A stretch of DNA of 64,000 bases from Ancistrus triradiatus (lineage: Eukaryota; Chordata; Actinopteri; Siluriformes; Loricariidae). Made by a program: the position numbers and the translations under genes. The stretch is taken from the NCBI GenBank assembly GCA_025084515.1, contig JAJAGP010000554.1:1-64000 (forward strand). The letters run 5' to 3'. The notes under the pieces were generated by a model, which did not search any database, was not told where the DNA came from, and was given only the letters and a program-made list of their open reading frames with translations. Below are positions 44,351 to 55,240 of the stretch, piece by piece; the first letter of the stretch is position 1; every line of letters begins with the position of its first letter.

Positions 44351-45798
44351 CTAGTAGGGGAAATCTTAAGGAACAGCTTGTTTTGTTCTGAAATAATCAA
44401 AACCACTATAGTTTATGTCAGATGGGGGCAATTTAGCGTGGTGTGAAAGGTGACTGGTTTATAATGATTACTCTGAAGGGAATGATCACTTATCCAGAAC
44501 AGGAGTCTTACTAATTCAATTTTAATAACTGGTCTGAATCTTTAAAATGTTATTTTCACTTTAATGTTGAGGGTTATAATGTGAAAGCACAGCTGTACCA
44601 TTTGTGACAAAAGCTTCAGATGTTGATAGTGTATGATTTTTTTATAGGTGCTGTGTGCTCCTTGAGAGGGGAGCATGAGATTTCAGTCCTATCTCCAAAC
44701 ACTGTTGACCTGTGTGTAGGTATATTCTGTGTATTGTGTTATTGTGTGCATGTGTGTGTGCATGTGTGTGTGTGTTCATTCTATAATGATGAATACCCCT
44801 GAGCTTACAGACGAAAAGCTGTCAGTGTACTGTCAAGGTTGAGTTGTGACTTTTCCTTGCCACGGGGTCACAGAGCAGCACCACAGCATTTCCTTCCTAT
44901 AAGGCAAGGCGAGGATGTGTGCCGGACTTCCTACTGACACACACACTGACAGGAAGTCATGACAGAGGAAACTGCCTGCAACTTTTACTTTATCGTCTGG
45001 AGCTGGCTTTTCAGAAATTCTATGTTTCAGCAGAATGAACACTTGTGAATGACCTTTGCTGCTTCCATGCAGAAAGACTGGGGCACAACAATTAAGTCAG
45101 CAAAATATCAAACTACATAGGTCAAAGTAAACCACCTTTAGGAGCAGAGTTTTAATCATTCTCCTTTATTTTTGATTATTTTCCCAGTTCTGATAAAAAA
45201 ATAAATCAGACATTTACTGCTGTTATAAAAGTTATTTTCCTAGCTAGATTGGACACATTTTAGTTACAGTTCTTTCTAAAAATGACAGAAATTGTCGAGC
45301 AAAAAAATATGTGATCTCTAAACAATGTAGTCACTAGACCTATGTTTTCTCGTCCTTAAGTTCAAATCAAACATAATTCACCTATTAAAATTCCAGACAA
45401 ACATAAGCCAAAGACCATAAATACAACCATACAATGGAAAAAGTCTGCAATGGGTTTTCTTCTTTAGCTTCATTACAATTTTTTTTCCTTACAGAAATGC
45501 ATTATTATTTTATACTGTGCTCATACTGTGCTGCTCAGCAGACTCTAATTTAAGTTTACAGTCCTGTTAAAAAGAACATAACACGGTTTGGTCTACTAAC
45601 GAGACGTGAAATATTACTTCAATTTCACATAAACTTAAATGGACATATTCTGTAGCCTGCTTAAAGGTTCAAGTTAGCAAGCTTATTGGAAGTGTTGCAA
45701 GTGAGCCCAATCCTGGAATATTTGGGATATTCCTGTAAAACCCTTTAGAAGAACACCAGGCTAAGTGCAAGTACATTTTATGAATATATATTCATATT
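44351..45798. other. gene-free stretch
   Basis: No exon recognised. Short GT-rich patches near 44740-44775. The open frames 44620-44802 (plus) and 44833-45042 (minus) have no motif. Confidence 0.4.
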
Positions 45799-47220
45799 CA
45801 GTGGGCCAAAAAAGTATTCCTACTTAAGAAAATGAGAGAGGTCTGTAATTTTCAACATAGGTACACTTCAACTATGAGAGACAAAATGAGAAAAAAAATT
45901 CACAAAATCACATTGTAGGATTTTTAAAGAAATTAATTGTAAATTATGTTGGAAAATAAGTATTTGGTCAATAAATTTGGTGCAACTCAATACTTTGTAA
46001 CATAACCTTTGTTGGCAATGACAGAGGTCAAACGTTTCCTGTAAGTCTTCACCAGGTTTGCACACACTGTAGCTGGTATTTTGGCCCATTCCTCCATGCA
46101 GATCTCATCTAGAGCAGTGATGTTTTGGGGCAACATGGATTTTCAACTCACAAATTTTCTATGGGGTTGAGGTCTGGAGACTGGCTAGGCCACACCAGGA
46201 CCTTGAAATGCTTTTTATGGAGCCACTCCTTCTTTGCCTGAGCGGTGTGTTTGGGATCATTGTCATGCTGGAAGAACCAGCCTCGTTCCATCTTCAATGC
46301 TCTCACAGATGGAAGGAGGTTTTGTCTTAAAATCTCATTATACATGGCCCTGTTCATTCTTTCCTTAACACAGCTCAGTCGTCCTGTCCCCTTTGCAGAA
46401 AAACAGCCCCAAAGCATGATGTTTCCACCCCCATGCTTCACAGTAGGTATGGTGCAACTCAGCATTCTTCTTCCTCCAAACACGGTGAGTTGAGTTTTTA
46501 CCAAAAAGTTCTATTTTAGTTTCATCTCACCACATGATATTCTCCCAATCTTCTTCTGGATCATCCATATGCTCCCTGGCAAACTTCACATGGGCCTGGA
46601 CATGTACTGGCTTAAGCAGGGAGACACGCCTATCACTGCAGGATCTGAGTCCCTCTCGGCATAGTGTGTTACTGATGGTAGCCTTGTTACTTTGGTCCCA
46701 GCTCTCTGCAGGTCATTCATCAGGTCCCGCTGTGTAGTTCTAGGCTTTTTGCTCACCGTTCTCATGATCATTTTGACCCCGCGGGACGAGATCTTGTGTG
46801 GAGCCATAGATTGAGGGAGATTATCAATGGTCTTGTATGTCTTCCATTTTCTTACAATTGCTCCCACAGTTGATTTATTCACACCAACCTGCTTGCCTAT
46901 TGTAGATTCACACTTCCCAGCCTGGTGCAGGTCTACAATTTGTGGACAGGTGTCTTTTATACAGATAACGAGGTCAAACAGGTGCCATTAATACAGGTAA
47001 CGAGTGAAGGACAGAAGAGCTTCTTAAAGAAGAAATTATAGGTCTGTGAGAAATCTTGCTTGTTTGTGAGTGACCGAATACTTATTTTCCAGCATGATGT
47101 ACAATTAAATTCTTTAAAAATCCTACAATGTGATTGTTTTTCTCATTTTGTCTCTCATAGTTGAAGTGTACCTATGATGAAAATTACAGACCTCTCTCAT
47201 CTTTTTTGCCCCACTGTGTA
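45799..47220 (-). mobile_element. Tc1-like transposon, family B, N-terminal deletion
   Basis: The left end CAGTGGGCCAAAAAAGTATT has lost a short piece of the terminal repeat. The right end ...TTTTTTGCCCCACTGTG abuts (TA)n. Frame 46148-46504 (minus) has TIPTVKHGGGNIMLWGCFSA, FQHDNDPKHTAQ and QSPDLNPIENL. Frame 46586-46882 has TVGAIVRKWKTYKTIDNLPQ and later blocks. The sequence around the expected start (about 46939) is deleted, so the first residues and ATG are absent. Confidence 0.92.
45985..46940 (-). pseudogene. Tc1 transposase pseudogene, family B, start lost
   Basis: Second catalytic Asp (HDNDPK) and Glu (PIENL) are present in one frame with Tc1 spacing; the first Asp block (DETKIELF-type) near 46505-46530 reads ...EMKLK-like and is altered. 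The DNA-binding half lies in a second frame and ends in a third. Loss of the start region makes translation impossible. Confidence 0.88.
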
Positions 47221-47221
47221 T

Positions 47222-47275
<54 letters not shown>
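47221..47275. repeat. (TA)n microsatellite
   Basis: About 45 bp of TA bordered on both sides by GTTTATATAT-like sequence, directly adjoining the family B Tc1. Confidence 0.95.
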
Positions 47276-47339
47276 TTTATATATTAGGTACACTCTACTA
47301 CAACCAAGTTGGACCCACTTTTTCCTTCGGGACTGCCTT

Positions 47340-47760
47340 AATTGTATGTAGCCTAGATTCAACATGGTGCTGGAAACATTCCTCAGAGAATACCTTTAAA
47401 GAGAATATACAGGTGTTGGGTGCAATTTGACCAAGGATACTCAACCATTTGCATAAAACTGTAAGCCTTGTAAAATTCAGCAGCATACAACTCCAAATCA
47501 GAAAAAGTTTGGATGGTAAGGAAAATTGAAATAATTATATGCAGTGGTCCTGTACCTCAAAGAAAGACTGGAAGGGATTCATATATTTCAGTCCTAACTT
47601 TTTATGATTTGACTTGTGTTGCATTGTCTTGTTCAAAAGGGTTTCAACAGGTAATCTCAAAATGCCAAGTGTCTCTTCAAGCATTGGTGGATAAACAATG
47701 AACCACTGTGTTCATGTTTGGCATTGTGCAACTGGTAGTTGTATGAAAGATACCTTGTAG
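47340..47760. repeat. small transposon fragments
   Basis: 47340-47393 carries GATTCAACATGGTGCTGGAA and CATTCCTCAGAGA, as in the left part of family D (compare 16000-16035). 47485-47760 starts ACAACTCCAAATCAGAAAAA, similar to the end of another common fish transposon, followed by TGCAGTGGTCCTGTACCTCA. The second assignment is from recollection only. Confidence 0.45.
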
Positions 47761-49535
47761 GGAACACAGATATCTGTATTTCTGGTTATCCAGTGTTTAG
47801 GTATCAGCCGCAAATGACAAAGGATGTGAAATTAATGAAACTACAATAATGTTGCACAACTGTGGTGAATATTTAAGAGCCATTTGTCCTTATTTAAATG
47901 ACCTTATTGAACAATTGACACTTCTGTGTGTTAAGGTAGGAAAACTACAGTTTGGGGAAAAAAAAAAAACTGTTTGACTTTGACAGTGGTAGCCATAATG
48001 TCTGAACAAGCAAAACTATCTAATGAATTTCATTACCTTTAATGAATATGAAATTTTAGATTCCAAAAAAGGGACAAAGTTTCAGTTTCACTACAAATTA
48101 GTGTGGGCTGTCGTACTTCATAATAAAAGCCTCCTTATGATAAATGATTAAAATCTCAAGTAAGAAAAGTAAAGTCCAAGTTGCACTGGAAAATTAAGTG
48201 ACTTTAGTCTGGGTTGGACAACTTGAGTTTTTATTCCTGACTCAGATAATTAAATCCAGTGGGCTTCTTATAATTATTTTAATAATTAACACATTAGACA
48301 AACAGTGAGGTACCATATTCTAAATTGTTTCAGGAAAGTGTTCTTGATTGCCAAAGCTTGCAATTGTAAAAACAAAACACAAGTCTCTAAAACACGTCAG
48401 CAGGTGCCACTGGATGCATAAAACAGCCAGGCAACTGGCCGCTTAAACACTGATTTTGTGTCCACTTTCTGTACTGTTTCCCACATGTTAACACAAGAAA
48501 CATCAAAACCTACCTAGATTTGTGACATGCTTTCTAATTACATATACTGTTTAGAGTGCTAAGGCAGGCTGTTACTGATTTCTCCATTATCTTGACAGTG
48601 AACAAACTGGTCCTATTAGAAACGCTGGTGCATGAGACTTGCCTGGGGCAGACTCAGGCTTCAACAACCACAAATCGCTTCTACATTGAAAGTCACCATG
48701 TAACAACTGCATTCAGCTTTATCACTAAAGCACCTGGTCTTAGAGTGAAAGGGGTGGGGGTTCTCTCTTTACGCCAGCTTCACTGACTGAGACTCATGCT
48801 AGGCTTCTGAGTGGCAAGCTTTGAATGGACTAGAGAAGGACCATAACTGTTCTTAACTGGGCCTCTGATTTTTCTCTCAGCTTTCTTCATGTCTTGATTC
48901 ATGTGAGCACTCTAATCTACAATCTTTAGTTCTGATCTTGCCTGAAGTGGCACATCATTTGTTTATTTGTTTGTTTTGTTACCCTAGTTTAGATATTAGT
49001 TTTTTTTTCTGCAGCTCTGCTATTTCTGAATCGGAATGTGTAAGAGAACCATGCTCAGAAGTATATAAACATGTTGAATTCCAGACAGAATTCATTGTCT
49101 ATCATACTGTTTGTTAAAATGTATCTTTCCACAAGTCTGAAATAATAGGTTTGAAATAATATAATAATATGTTTGAAATAATATAATTATTATTATCTCT
49201 CTGTCTGGTCCTTTGTTTAATTTTTGTATAAAGTCTGCAAATTCTGTTACAGTACAGAGACTGTTATACACAGCATGATTTCCATGTGCATAATTAACAA
49301 GTAAAGAGTGACTTAATGTGACTTGGTGTGCTCTATATACTGACACTGCTGAAATCTGTGTAGTAGCAGCTGAAGAGGCAATTTGCACACACTGACCTGG
49401 AAGAAATGATTTTCCAGGTCATGCGTGTACAGTGCCAAAGGTCGCTCTCATTAAAGATGGTTCCATTGCACATATGGATGTTTCTGACTCTTCAAACCAT
49501 GACAGTGTCATTTTAAAACATAATTTATTCATTTA
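47761..49535. other. gene-free stretch
   Basis: About 1.8 kb without recognised repeats. The open frames 48556-48786 (plus) and 49092-49388 (minus) have no motif. Confidence 0.4.
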
Positions 49536-49615
49536 CAGTGGTGCTTGAAGGTTTGTGAACCCTTTAGAATTTTCTATAGTTCTGCATAAATATGAAGACA
49601 TAGAGAACCAAATGC

Positions 49616-49665
<50 letters not shown>

Positions 49666-50460
49666 ATATATATAAATAATACTTGTTAATTTATTTACTG
49701 AGGAAAATGATCAATTGTCAATTGTGAGTGGCAAAAGTACGCAAACCTCTGGAATTAGCAGTAATTACAAAGATGGAATTAGAGTCTGGTGTTTTGACTC
49801 AAGTGCCCTGTAAAATTAAAAAACAGGTTTCTATCAAAGTCTGGTTTTGACAGTACATGTTTGTGGACGTCTATCACGGCACGAAGAACAGAGATTTCTA
49901 TGGACTTCAGAAAAAAAAAGAGTTGGTGATATTCTTCAGACTAGAAAAGGTTACAAAACCCTCTAAAAGGGTTTGGACTCCACCAACAAAGACCAACAAA
50001 GATCACTACAAGGCAAGATGTACTGTATAATAATCCACAAGGTCACAAAGGAACCCAGGGTAATTTCTAAGCATCTAAAGACCTTTCTCACATTGCCACC
50101 ATCAGGAGAACACTGAACAACAATGCTGTGCATAGAAGGGTTGCAAGGAGAAAGCCACTGGTCTACAAAAAGAACATTGCTGCTCATCAGCAATTTACTA
50201 AATATCATGAGATTTTGAAAATTAAAAATAAAAGAATTGAAATTTGTGGATGGATGGACCAGAATAAATCTTTTTTATTTAAATGTGAAGGATATGTCAG
50301 GAGAATGCAAAACACTTCATCCTAGTATAAGAACCTTATACCATATGTGAAACATGATGGTGGTAGTATCATGGTTTGGACCTGTTTTGCTGCATCTGGG
50401 CCAGCACAGTTTGCCAACATTGATGCAACAATGAATTCTGAACATCTGTCTGTGCACAGA
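49536..50460 (+). mobile_element. Tc1-like transposon, family A, 3' truncated
   Basis: The left end TACAGTGGTGCTTGAAGGTT is followed by a terminal repeat interrupted by (TA)n at 49619-49662. Plus-strand transposase blocks are present from about 49875; the expected start codon reads ACG (49875-49877). Later blocks include GRVARRKPL-like near 50135-50160 and KHDGGSIMVW-like near 50346-50380. The copy ends near 50460, just before a LINE fragment with its own tail. No right terminal repeat. Confidence 0.87.
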
Positions 50461-50543
50461 GAACAGCAAGACAACAAAGTAGAAGTCGTTCTTCTGACGA
50501 ATATGAACTGATTAAGTAAATCAACAAAACACACAAGCAAAGG

Positions 50544-50544
<1 letters not shown>

Positions 50545-50587
<43 letters not shown>

Positions 50588-50601
50588 ATTATTATTATTA
50601 T
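50545..50601. repeat. (TTA)n tract, probable LINE 3' tail
   Basis: On the minus strand this is an (AAT)n tail directly after the LINE coding end. On the plus strand it looks like a trinucleotide microsatellite. Confidence 0.9.
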
Positions 50602-50930
50602 GCAGTTGCATTTTCAGTCTCCACTTAAGTGCTGAGTGAAGAGGTGAGTCTCGTAGTCGCCGCTTTCGGACATCCAGTGGAAGTTTCCTCCACCACCTGA
50701 GTGTGAGGACAGAGAAGAGTCTTGATGCTTGTCTTCCTTTAATCTTATGTAAAGAATCCATTCGAGCCCACACCGTGTCTCGGAGGGTACAGGGTACAGA
50801 GCGTGACTTGATTAGAGCCTTTAGGTAAGATGGTGCTGTTCCATTTTTGTCTTTGTAGGCAAGCATCAGGATTTGTTATCTGATGCTGGCAGTTACAGGG
50901 AGCCAGTAAATTTCAAAGCAATATGAGAAA
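50602..50930 (-). mobile_element. LINE ORF2 C-terminal fragment
   Basis: Minus-strand reading gives YWLPVTASI, then MLAYKDKNGTAPSYLKALIK, then TLRWWRKLPLDVRKRRL and ALKWRLKMQL. The order 'WLPV ... K/YK..NG.APSYL ... W..LP..R ... LK..L' is the usual end of the reverse-transcriptase protein in L2/CR1/Rex-like non-LTR retrotransposons. The fragment is about 110 residues, followed by an (AAT)n tail. 5' truncation is typical for such elements. The clade cannot be settled by eye. Confidence 0.82.
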
Positions 50931-52599
50931 ATGAACAAATATCTAAGTGGGCAATTAGTGGGACCACTGCTATAGCCCAGAGTCAACAAAACTGTAGATC
51001 TTAAAATCTGAGTAAAGATACTTTGTATTTTGTCTTCATAAATATACTTTGATTATAACTACTTTTTTTGTTGTATTTGTAGTGTGTAAAGCTAATTATA
51101 TATGTATATAATTGCCTTCAGGCACACATCCTTCAATATGTAAGGTAAGTATTGATTTATAAAACGTTCTACGTACGATTTCAGCACGTTGTCGTGCTCG
51201 TCAAAGGAAATTCAAAAGTAAAATATCCGTCAAGCTGTATACAATTCACATGCTTACAATTCAGAAGCTATACCTCTGAATTGTAAACTTCACTGGATAG
51301 CCACTTGACAGCATGTTATAGTGTGAGGGAGTCATGACTAAAGGTCAGCACTTCTTCACCATTCTGTATTTGCATGTCACTCAGAGTGAGGTTATGATAG
51401 CCAGCTAGGGCTTGGCAAACTTAAAGCTGGCTTAGGGGTGGCCAAAAGTCCTCAGGATTGCCCATGAGTGGCAGGAGGTAAAAGAGGTCAAACCTTTGAC
51501 ATTTGCTGTGACACTAGCTTTCTATTTTTAAGCCAAACCTTCTCCTGCCAATTACTTTTTCACTTTTGCGCTGTATAGGAGTATCAACTTGCAAATGTCA
51601 CCACTAGAATGGACTTTGTTAGTAGAGACATTGTGTGGATGTGTGTGTACGGGCTTCTGCCCCCTCTTGATGACCTCTGTTGGTACGACCTCAAGGTATG
51701 ACCTCTGGTGTAACCGTCCTTCTATATCAGCCACTCTCTACCTTTTTTTTTAATCAGCTGATTCCCAATGAGCCACATATTTGCCAAAAACTTGTCTTGT
51801 ATCCGTGTACTAATGTATAATGATTATAGACCTAATCATGGTGTGCAAGATGAGAGCTTCTACTTGGTATTACAAATGTATCATTTTGGGAAGCAAGCTA
51901 TGAAATGCTTAAAACAGCATTTGCTAAATCGATATATAATCAACAAGCCAATTATGCTGACATTCTTAACATACCAAGAATTAAGGATAAATAGGCTTAT
52001 ACGGTATGTTTCAAAATAGACTAGTTTCAAAGGGCTTATCTGCATTTCTCAATTTAGAACTCCACACTTGTATGTCAATTGAGGTTTTCACCTTCAGAGT
52101 ATCTCACATATCCTTCTAGTACCATGCCTGCAAGGCACGATGGCAGTTTTTCAATGGGATTCTCAGACTAGTGTCTTTCTTCCTTCCACAATGATCTGAG
52201 TACTTACTTCTTCAGGCAATATCTAGGATAATGCCTCTTATATTCTCTGCACTTTTGTTGTCTTTACTCTGTTCTCTATGCATGTCTATATTTTTGTAAA
52301 CTTTTAAGCTCTTAGTATTTATTTTATTTGCACTTGTGCAAGCTGATTTCTTGTTTATTGGTCCCTTGGCAGCCTTAGTCTGTAGTCTAACAGGTAAAGA
52401 AAACAGATTACATCAAATGTGGCAACTGTAATTTGTAAATTGCTCGGGCTAAGATTGTATTCTTAATGACTACATGTAAATGCAAGTGTAAATGTTAATC
52501 TACTGTAAAACATTGGTGCACAGAGGGACGATATAAAGAGAAAGTTGGAAGTTTAACTCTGTTTCGTTGCAGTGAGTGTGTTTATGTATATATTATATA
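50931..52599. other. gene-free stretch
   Basis: No repeat or exon recognised. The plus-strand frame 51768-52019 has no motif. Confidence 0.4.
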
Positions 52600-52939
52600 T
52601 AGCCTACTATCTAATCAGACAATCACAAGTCAGCAACTCAATGCATTTAGGTATGTAGACACAGCTAAGACAACCTGCTGAAGTTCAAACTGAGCATCAG
52701 AATGGGGAATTATTTAAGTGATTTTGAATTTGGCATTTGGCAATTTTGTTGCTCTGGGTATTTCATAAACTACTGTTCTACTGAGATGTTTACGCACAGC
52801 CATTTCTGAGTAAGAGTAAGTGTAACTCAAATTACCACTCATTGTGACAGAGGCATGAATAAGAGCAGAACATCTCTGAATTCACAACATGATGAGCCCA
52901 GAAGCAGATGGGCTACAGCAGCAGCTAAGAATGGGCAAC

Positions 52940-52945
<6 letters not shown>
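52600..52945 (+). mobile_element. Tc1-like remnant, family D, 5' part, plus strand
   Basis: The sequence TTCAAACTGAGCATCAGAAT, GAATGGGGAATTATTTAAGT and GATGGGCTACAGCAGCAGCT follows the 5' transposase region of family D, of which other parts occur at 15950-16701 and 60603-61022 on the minus strand. An internal part is missing near 52815. It runs into (AT)n at 52940. Confidence 0.72.
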
Positions 52946-52971
<26 letters not shown>

Positions 52972-52983
52972 TATATACATACA

Positions 52984-54151
52984 CAGAGGGGCAAAAAAGT
53001 ATTTAGTCAGCCACTGATTGTGCAAGTTCTCCCACTTAGAAAGATGAGAGAGGTCTGTAATTTTATCATAGGTACACTTCAACTATGAGAGACAAAATGA
53101 GAAAAAATATCCAGGAAATCACATTGTAGGATTTTTAAAGAATTGAATTGTAAATTATGGGGGAAAATAAGTATTTGGTCAGTAAATTTGGTTCAACTCA
53201 GTACTTTGTAACATAACCTTTGTTGGCAATGACAGAGGTCAAACGTTTCCTGTAAGTCTTCACCAAGTTTGCATACACTGTAGCTGGTATTTTGGCCCAT
53301 TCCATGATGTTTCTACCACCATGCTTCACAGTAGGTATGACGTTTTTAGGATGAAACTCAGAATTCTTCTTCCTCCAAACACGAGTTCTATTTTGGTTTC
53401 ATCTGACCACATGATATTCTCCCAATCTTCTTCTGGATCATGCATATGCTCTCTGGCAAACTTCAGATGGGCCTGGACATGTACTGGAATAAGCATGGGG
53501 ACACGCCTGGCACTGCAGGATATGGGTCCCTCTCGGCGTAGTGTGTTACTGATGGTAGCCTTGTTACTTTTGTCCCGGCTCTCTGCAGGTCATTCATCAG
53601 GTCCCTCCATGTAGTTCTGGGATTTTTGCTCATCGTTCTTATGATCATTTTGACCCCATGTGATGAGATCTTGTGTTGGGCTCCAGTCTTGTATGTCTTT
53701 CACTTTCTTACAATTGCTTCCACAGTTGATATATTCACAGCAACCTGCTTGCCTGTTGTAGATTCACCTTTCCAAACATAGTGCAGATCTTCAATTTTCT
53801 TCCTGGTGTTCTTCGACAGCTCTTTGGTCTTGGCCATTGTTGAGTTTGGAGTCTGACTGTTTGAGGCTGTGGACAGGTGTATTTTATACAGATAACAATG
53901 CCAAACAGGTGCCATTAATACAGGTAACGATCAGAGGACAGAAGAGCTTCTGAAAGAAGAAGTTACAGGTCTGTGAGAGCCAGAAATCTTGTTCTTTAAA
54001 AATCCTACAATGTGATTTCCTGGATTTTTTTCTCATTTTGTCTGTCATAGTTGAAGTGTACCTGTGATGAAAATTACAGACCTCTCATCTTTCTAAGTAG
54101 GAGAACTTGCACAATCAGTGGCTGACTAAATGCTTTTTTGCCCCACTGTGT
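52984..54151 (-). mobile_element. Tc1-like transposon, family B, internally deleted, inside a TA microsatellite
   Basis: The left end GGGGCAAAAAAGTATTTAGT follows (AT)n(CA)n. The right end TTTTTTGCCCCACTGTG precedes (GT)n(TA)n. An internal deletion lies at about 53304, where GGCCCATTCC passes directly to ATGATGTTTC, removing the part with the second Asp and the Glu. N-terminal sequence (MAKTKELSKNTRKKIEDLH; ATG at 53835-53837) is kept. About 1.17 kb. Confidence 0.92.
53190..53837 (-). pseudogene. Tc1 transposase pseudogene, family B, catalytic core deleted
   Basis: The ATG and the first helix-turn-helix region are present (frame 53700-53915), and later blocks (PRTTWRDLMNDLQRAGTKVT) lie in frame 53463-53648. 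The WSDETKIELF-type block near 53385-53410 is visible. The stretch from before the second Asp to after the Glu is missing. It could at most encode a truncated DNA-binding fragment, and that too is frameshifted. Confidence 0.86.
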
Positions 54152-54156
54152 GTGTG

Positions 54157-54204
<48 letters not shown>

Positions 54205-54205
54205 C
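54135..54205. repeat. (GT)n(TA)n with internal palindrome
   Basis: TATATATGTATATATA ... TATATATACATATATA form inverted halves about 54175. A further (AT)n run is at 54344-54365. Confidence 0.9.
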
Positions 54206-54345
54206 AGTCTAAACTCGTTATCTCGCTTAAATCTGTTTCATGGCTATTTTTGGCGAGACGTGAGTTTGGCAGCATGACGATGTTACAAAAATGACAGTGA
54301 CATTCATACCTGATGCTGACATAATGTATTTTACTTAGCAGCTCT
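54205..54345. repeat. possible pogo-like terminal fragment
   Basis: CAGTCTAAACTCGTTATCTC followed by GCTTAAATCTG has the look of a 'CAGT...CTCGTTATC' terminal repeat of pogo-group elements. The partner end is not found. Weak. Confidence 0.3.
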
Positions 54346-54374
54346 TCATATATATATATATATATGTACAATTC

Positions 54375-55240
54375 TTAAAGACACGATTTGTACAGAGCAT
54401 TGTATGGAAGTTTAACACTTGTGGCACAGCAAACATGAATGGCAATGTGAGCATTTAATCCAGACAATGAAGAAAAACCATTGTGTTACTGCAAAACACT
54501 TAGAGGATGACCTGATGGACAAATGTGTCAACCGTAAGAAGATTAACTTAACAACCAAAAACTTCATGGCTGGACTCCACAATGCACGGCACTCTTGACC
54601 AAGAGGCCTAAGAAGGGTTGACTAGGGTATGCCAGAAGGAATTTGGACAGGTCTGTGGTGTTTTGAGATACAGTCTATGGAGTGAAGAAACAAACTTTAA
54701 CCTTTTGGCCATATGCATCAGTGGTGGACTGGTCCCAACAGTCAAGCATTGAGGTGGGTCAATGATGATTTGGGAGGTCTATGTGCTGAAGGAACTGCCA
54801 GCCTTGACTGTATGACTGTCATCATGAATTCACAGAAATACCAATCCATTTTGAGGAGGAATGTTATACCTTCTGTGGCGAACCTTGGTGAATTGGACTC
54901 TCCAGAAATACAATAGTCCCAAGCACACTTCTAAGTAAATAAGCTTGATTAAGGAATAAGTCCTGAAATGTTTTAGAGTGATCTTCTCAGTCTCCAGATT
55001 TAAATCCCATAGAAGATCTTTGGTGGCATTTAAAGAAAGAAAGTTGCAGCATAGAAGCCAATGAGCTGGAAGTTTTTTGAATGAGAATGGGCAAAGATTC
55101 CACGAGAGAGGTGTCAGAAGTTTGACAGCACTCACCAAAATCACTTATTAGAGGTTATCAAGGCCAAAGGATGCTCCACCAAGTACTGAGGTTGGGGGTT
55201 GAGTAAAATTGCACATATACATTTGTCAAGAAAACTAGAT
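54375..55240 (+). mobile_element. Tc1-like remnant, family G, plus strand
   Basis: Plus-strand reading gives VKH-like then GGSMMIWE-like near 54740-54780, GTASLDCMTVIMNSQKYQSI and LRRNVIPSV near 54790-54880, a broken HTSK block near 54918-54930, and near 54980-55030 the degraded SPDLNPIEDLWW equivalent. A further block toward 55140 reads KIPRERCQ-like. No terminal repeats recognised; many stops. This family has no other copy in the window. Confidence 0.75.

Noticed and set aside
50369..50866. 165-codon minus-strand frame as a single gene
   Set aside because: It is a chimera of the LINE C-terminus, the (TTA)n tail read as poly-Asn, and unrelated Tc1 DNA.
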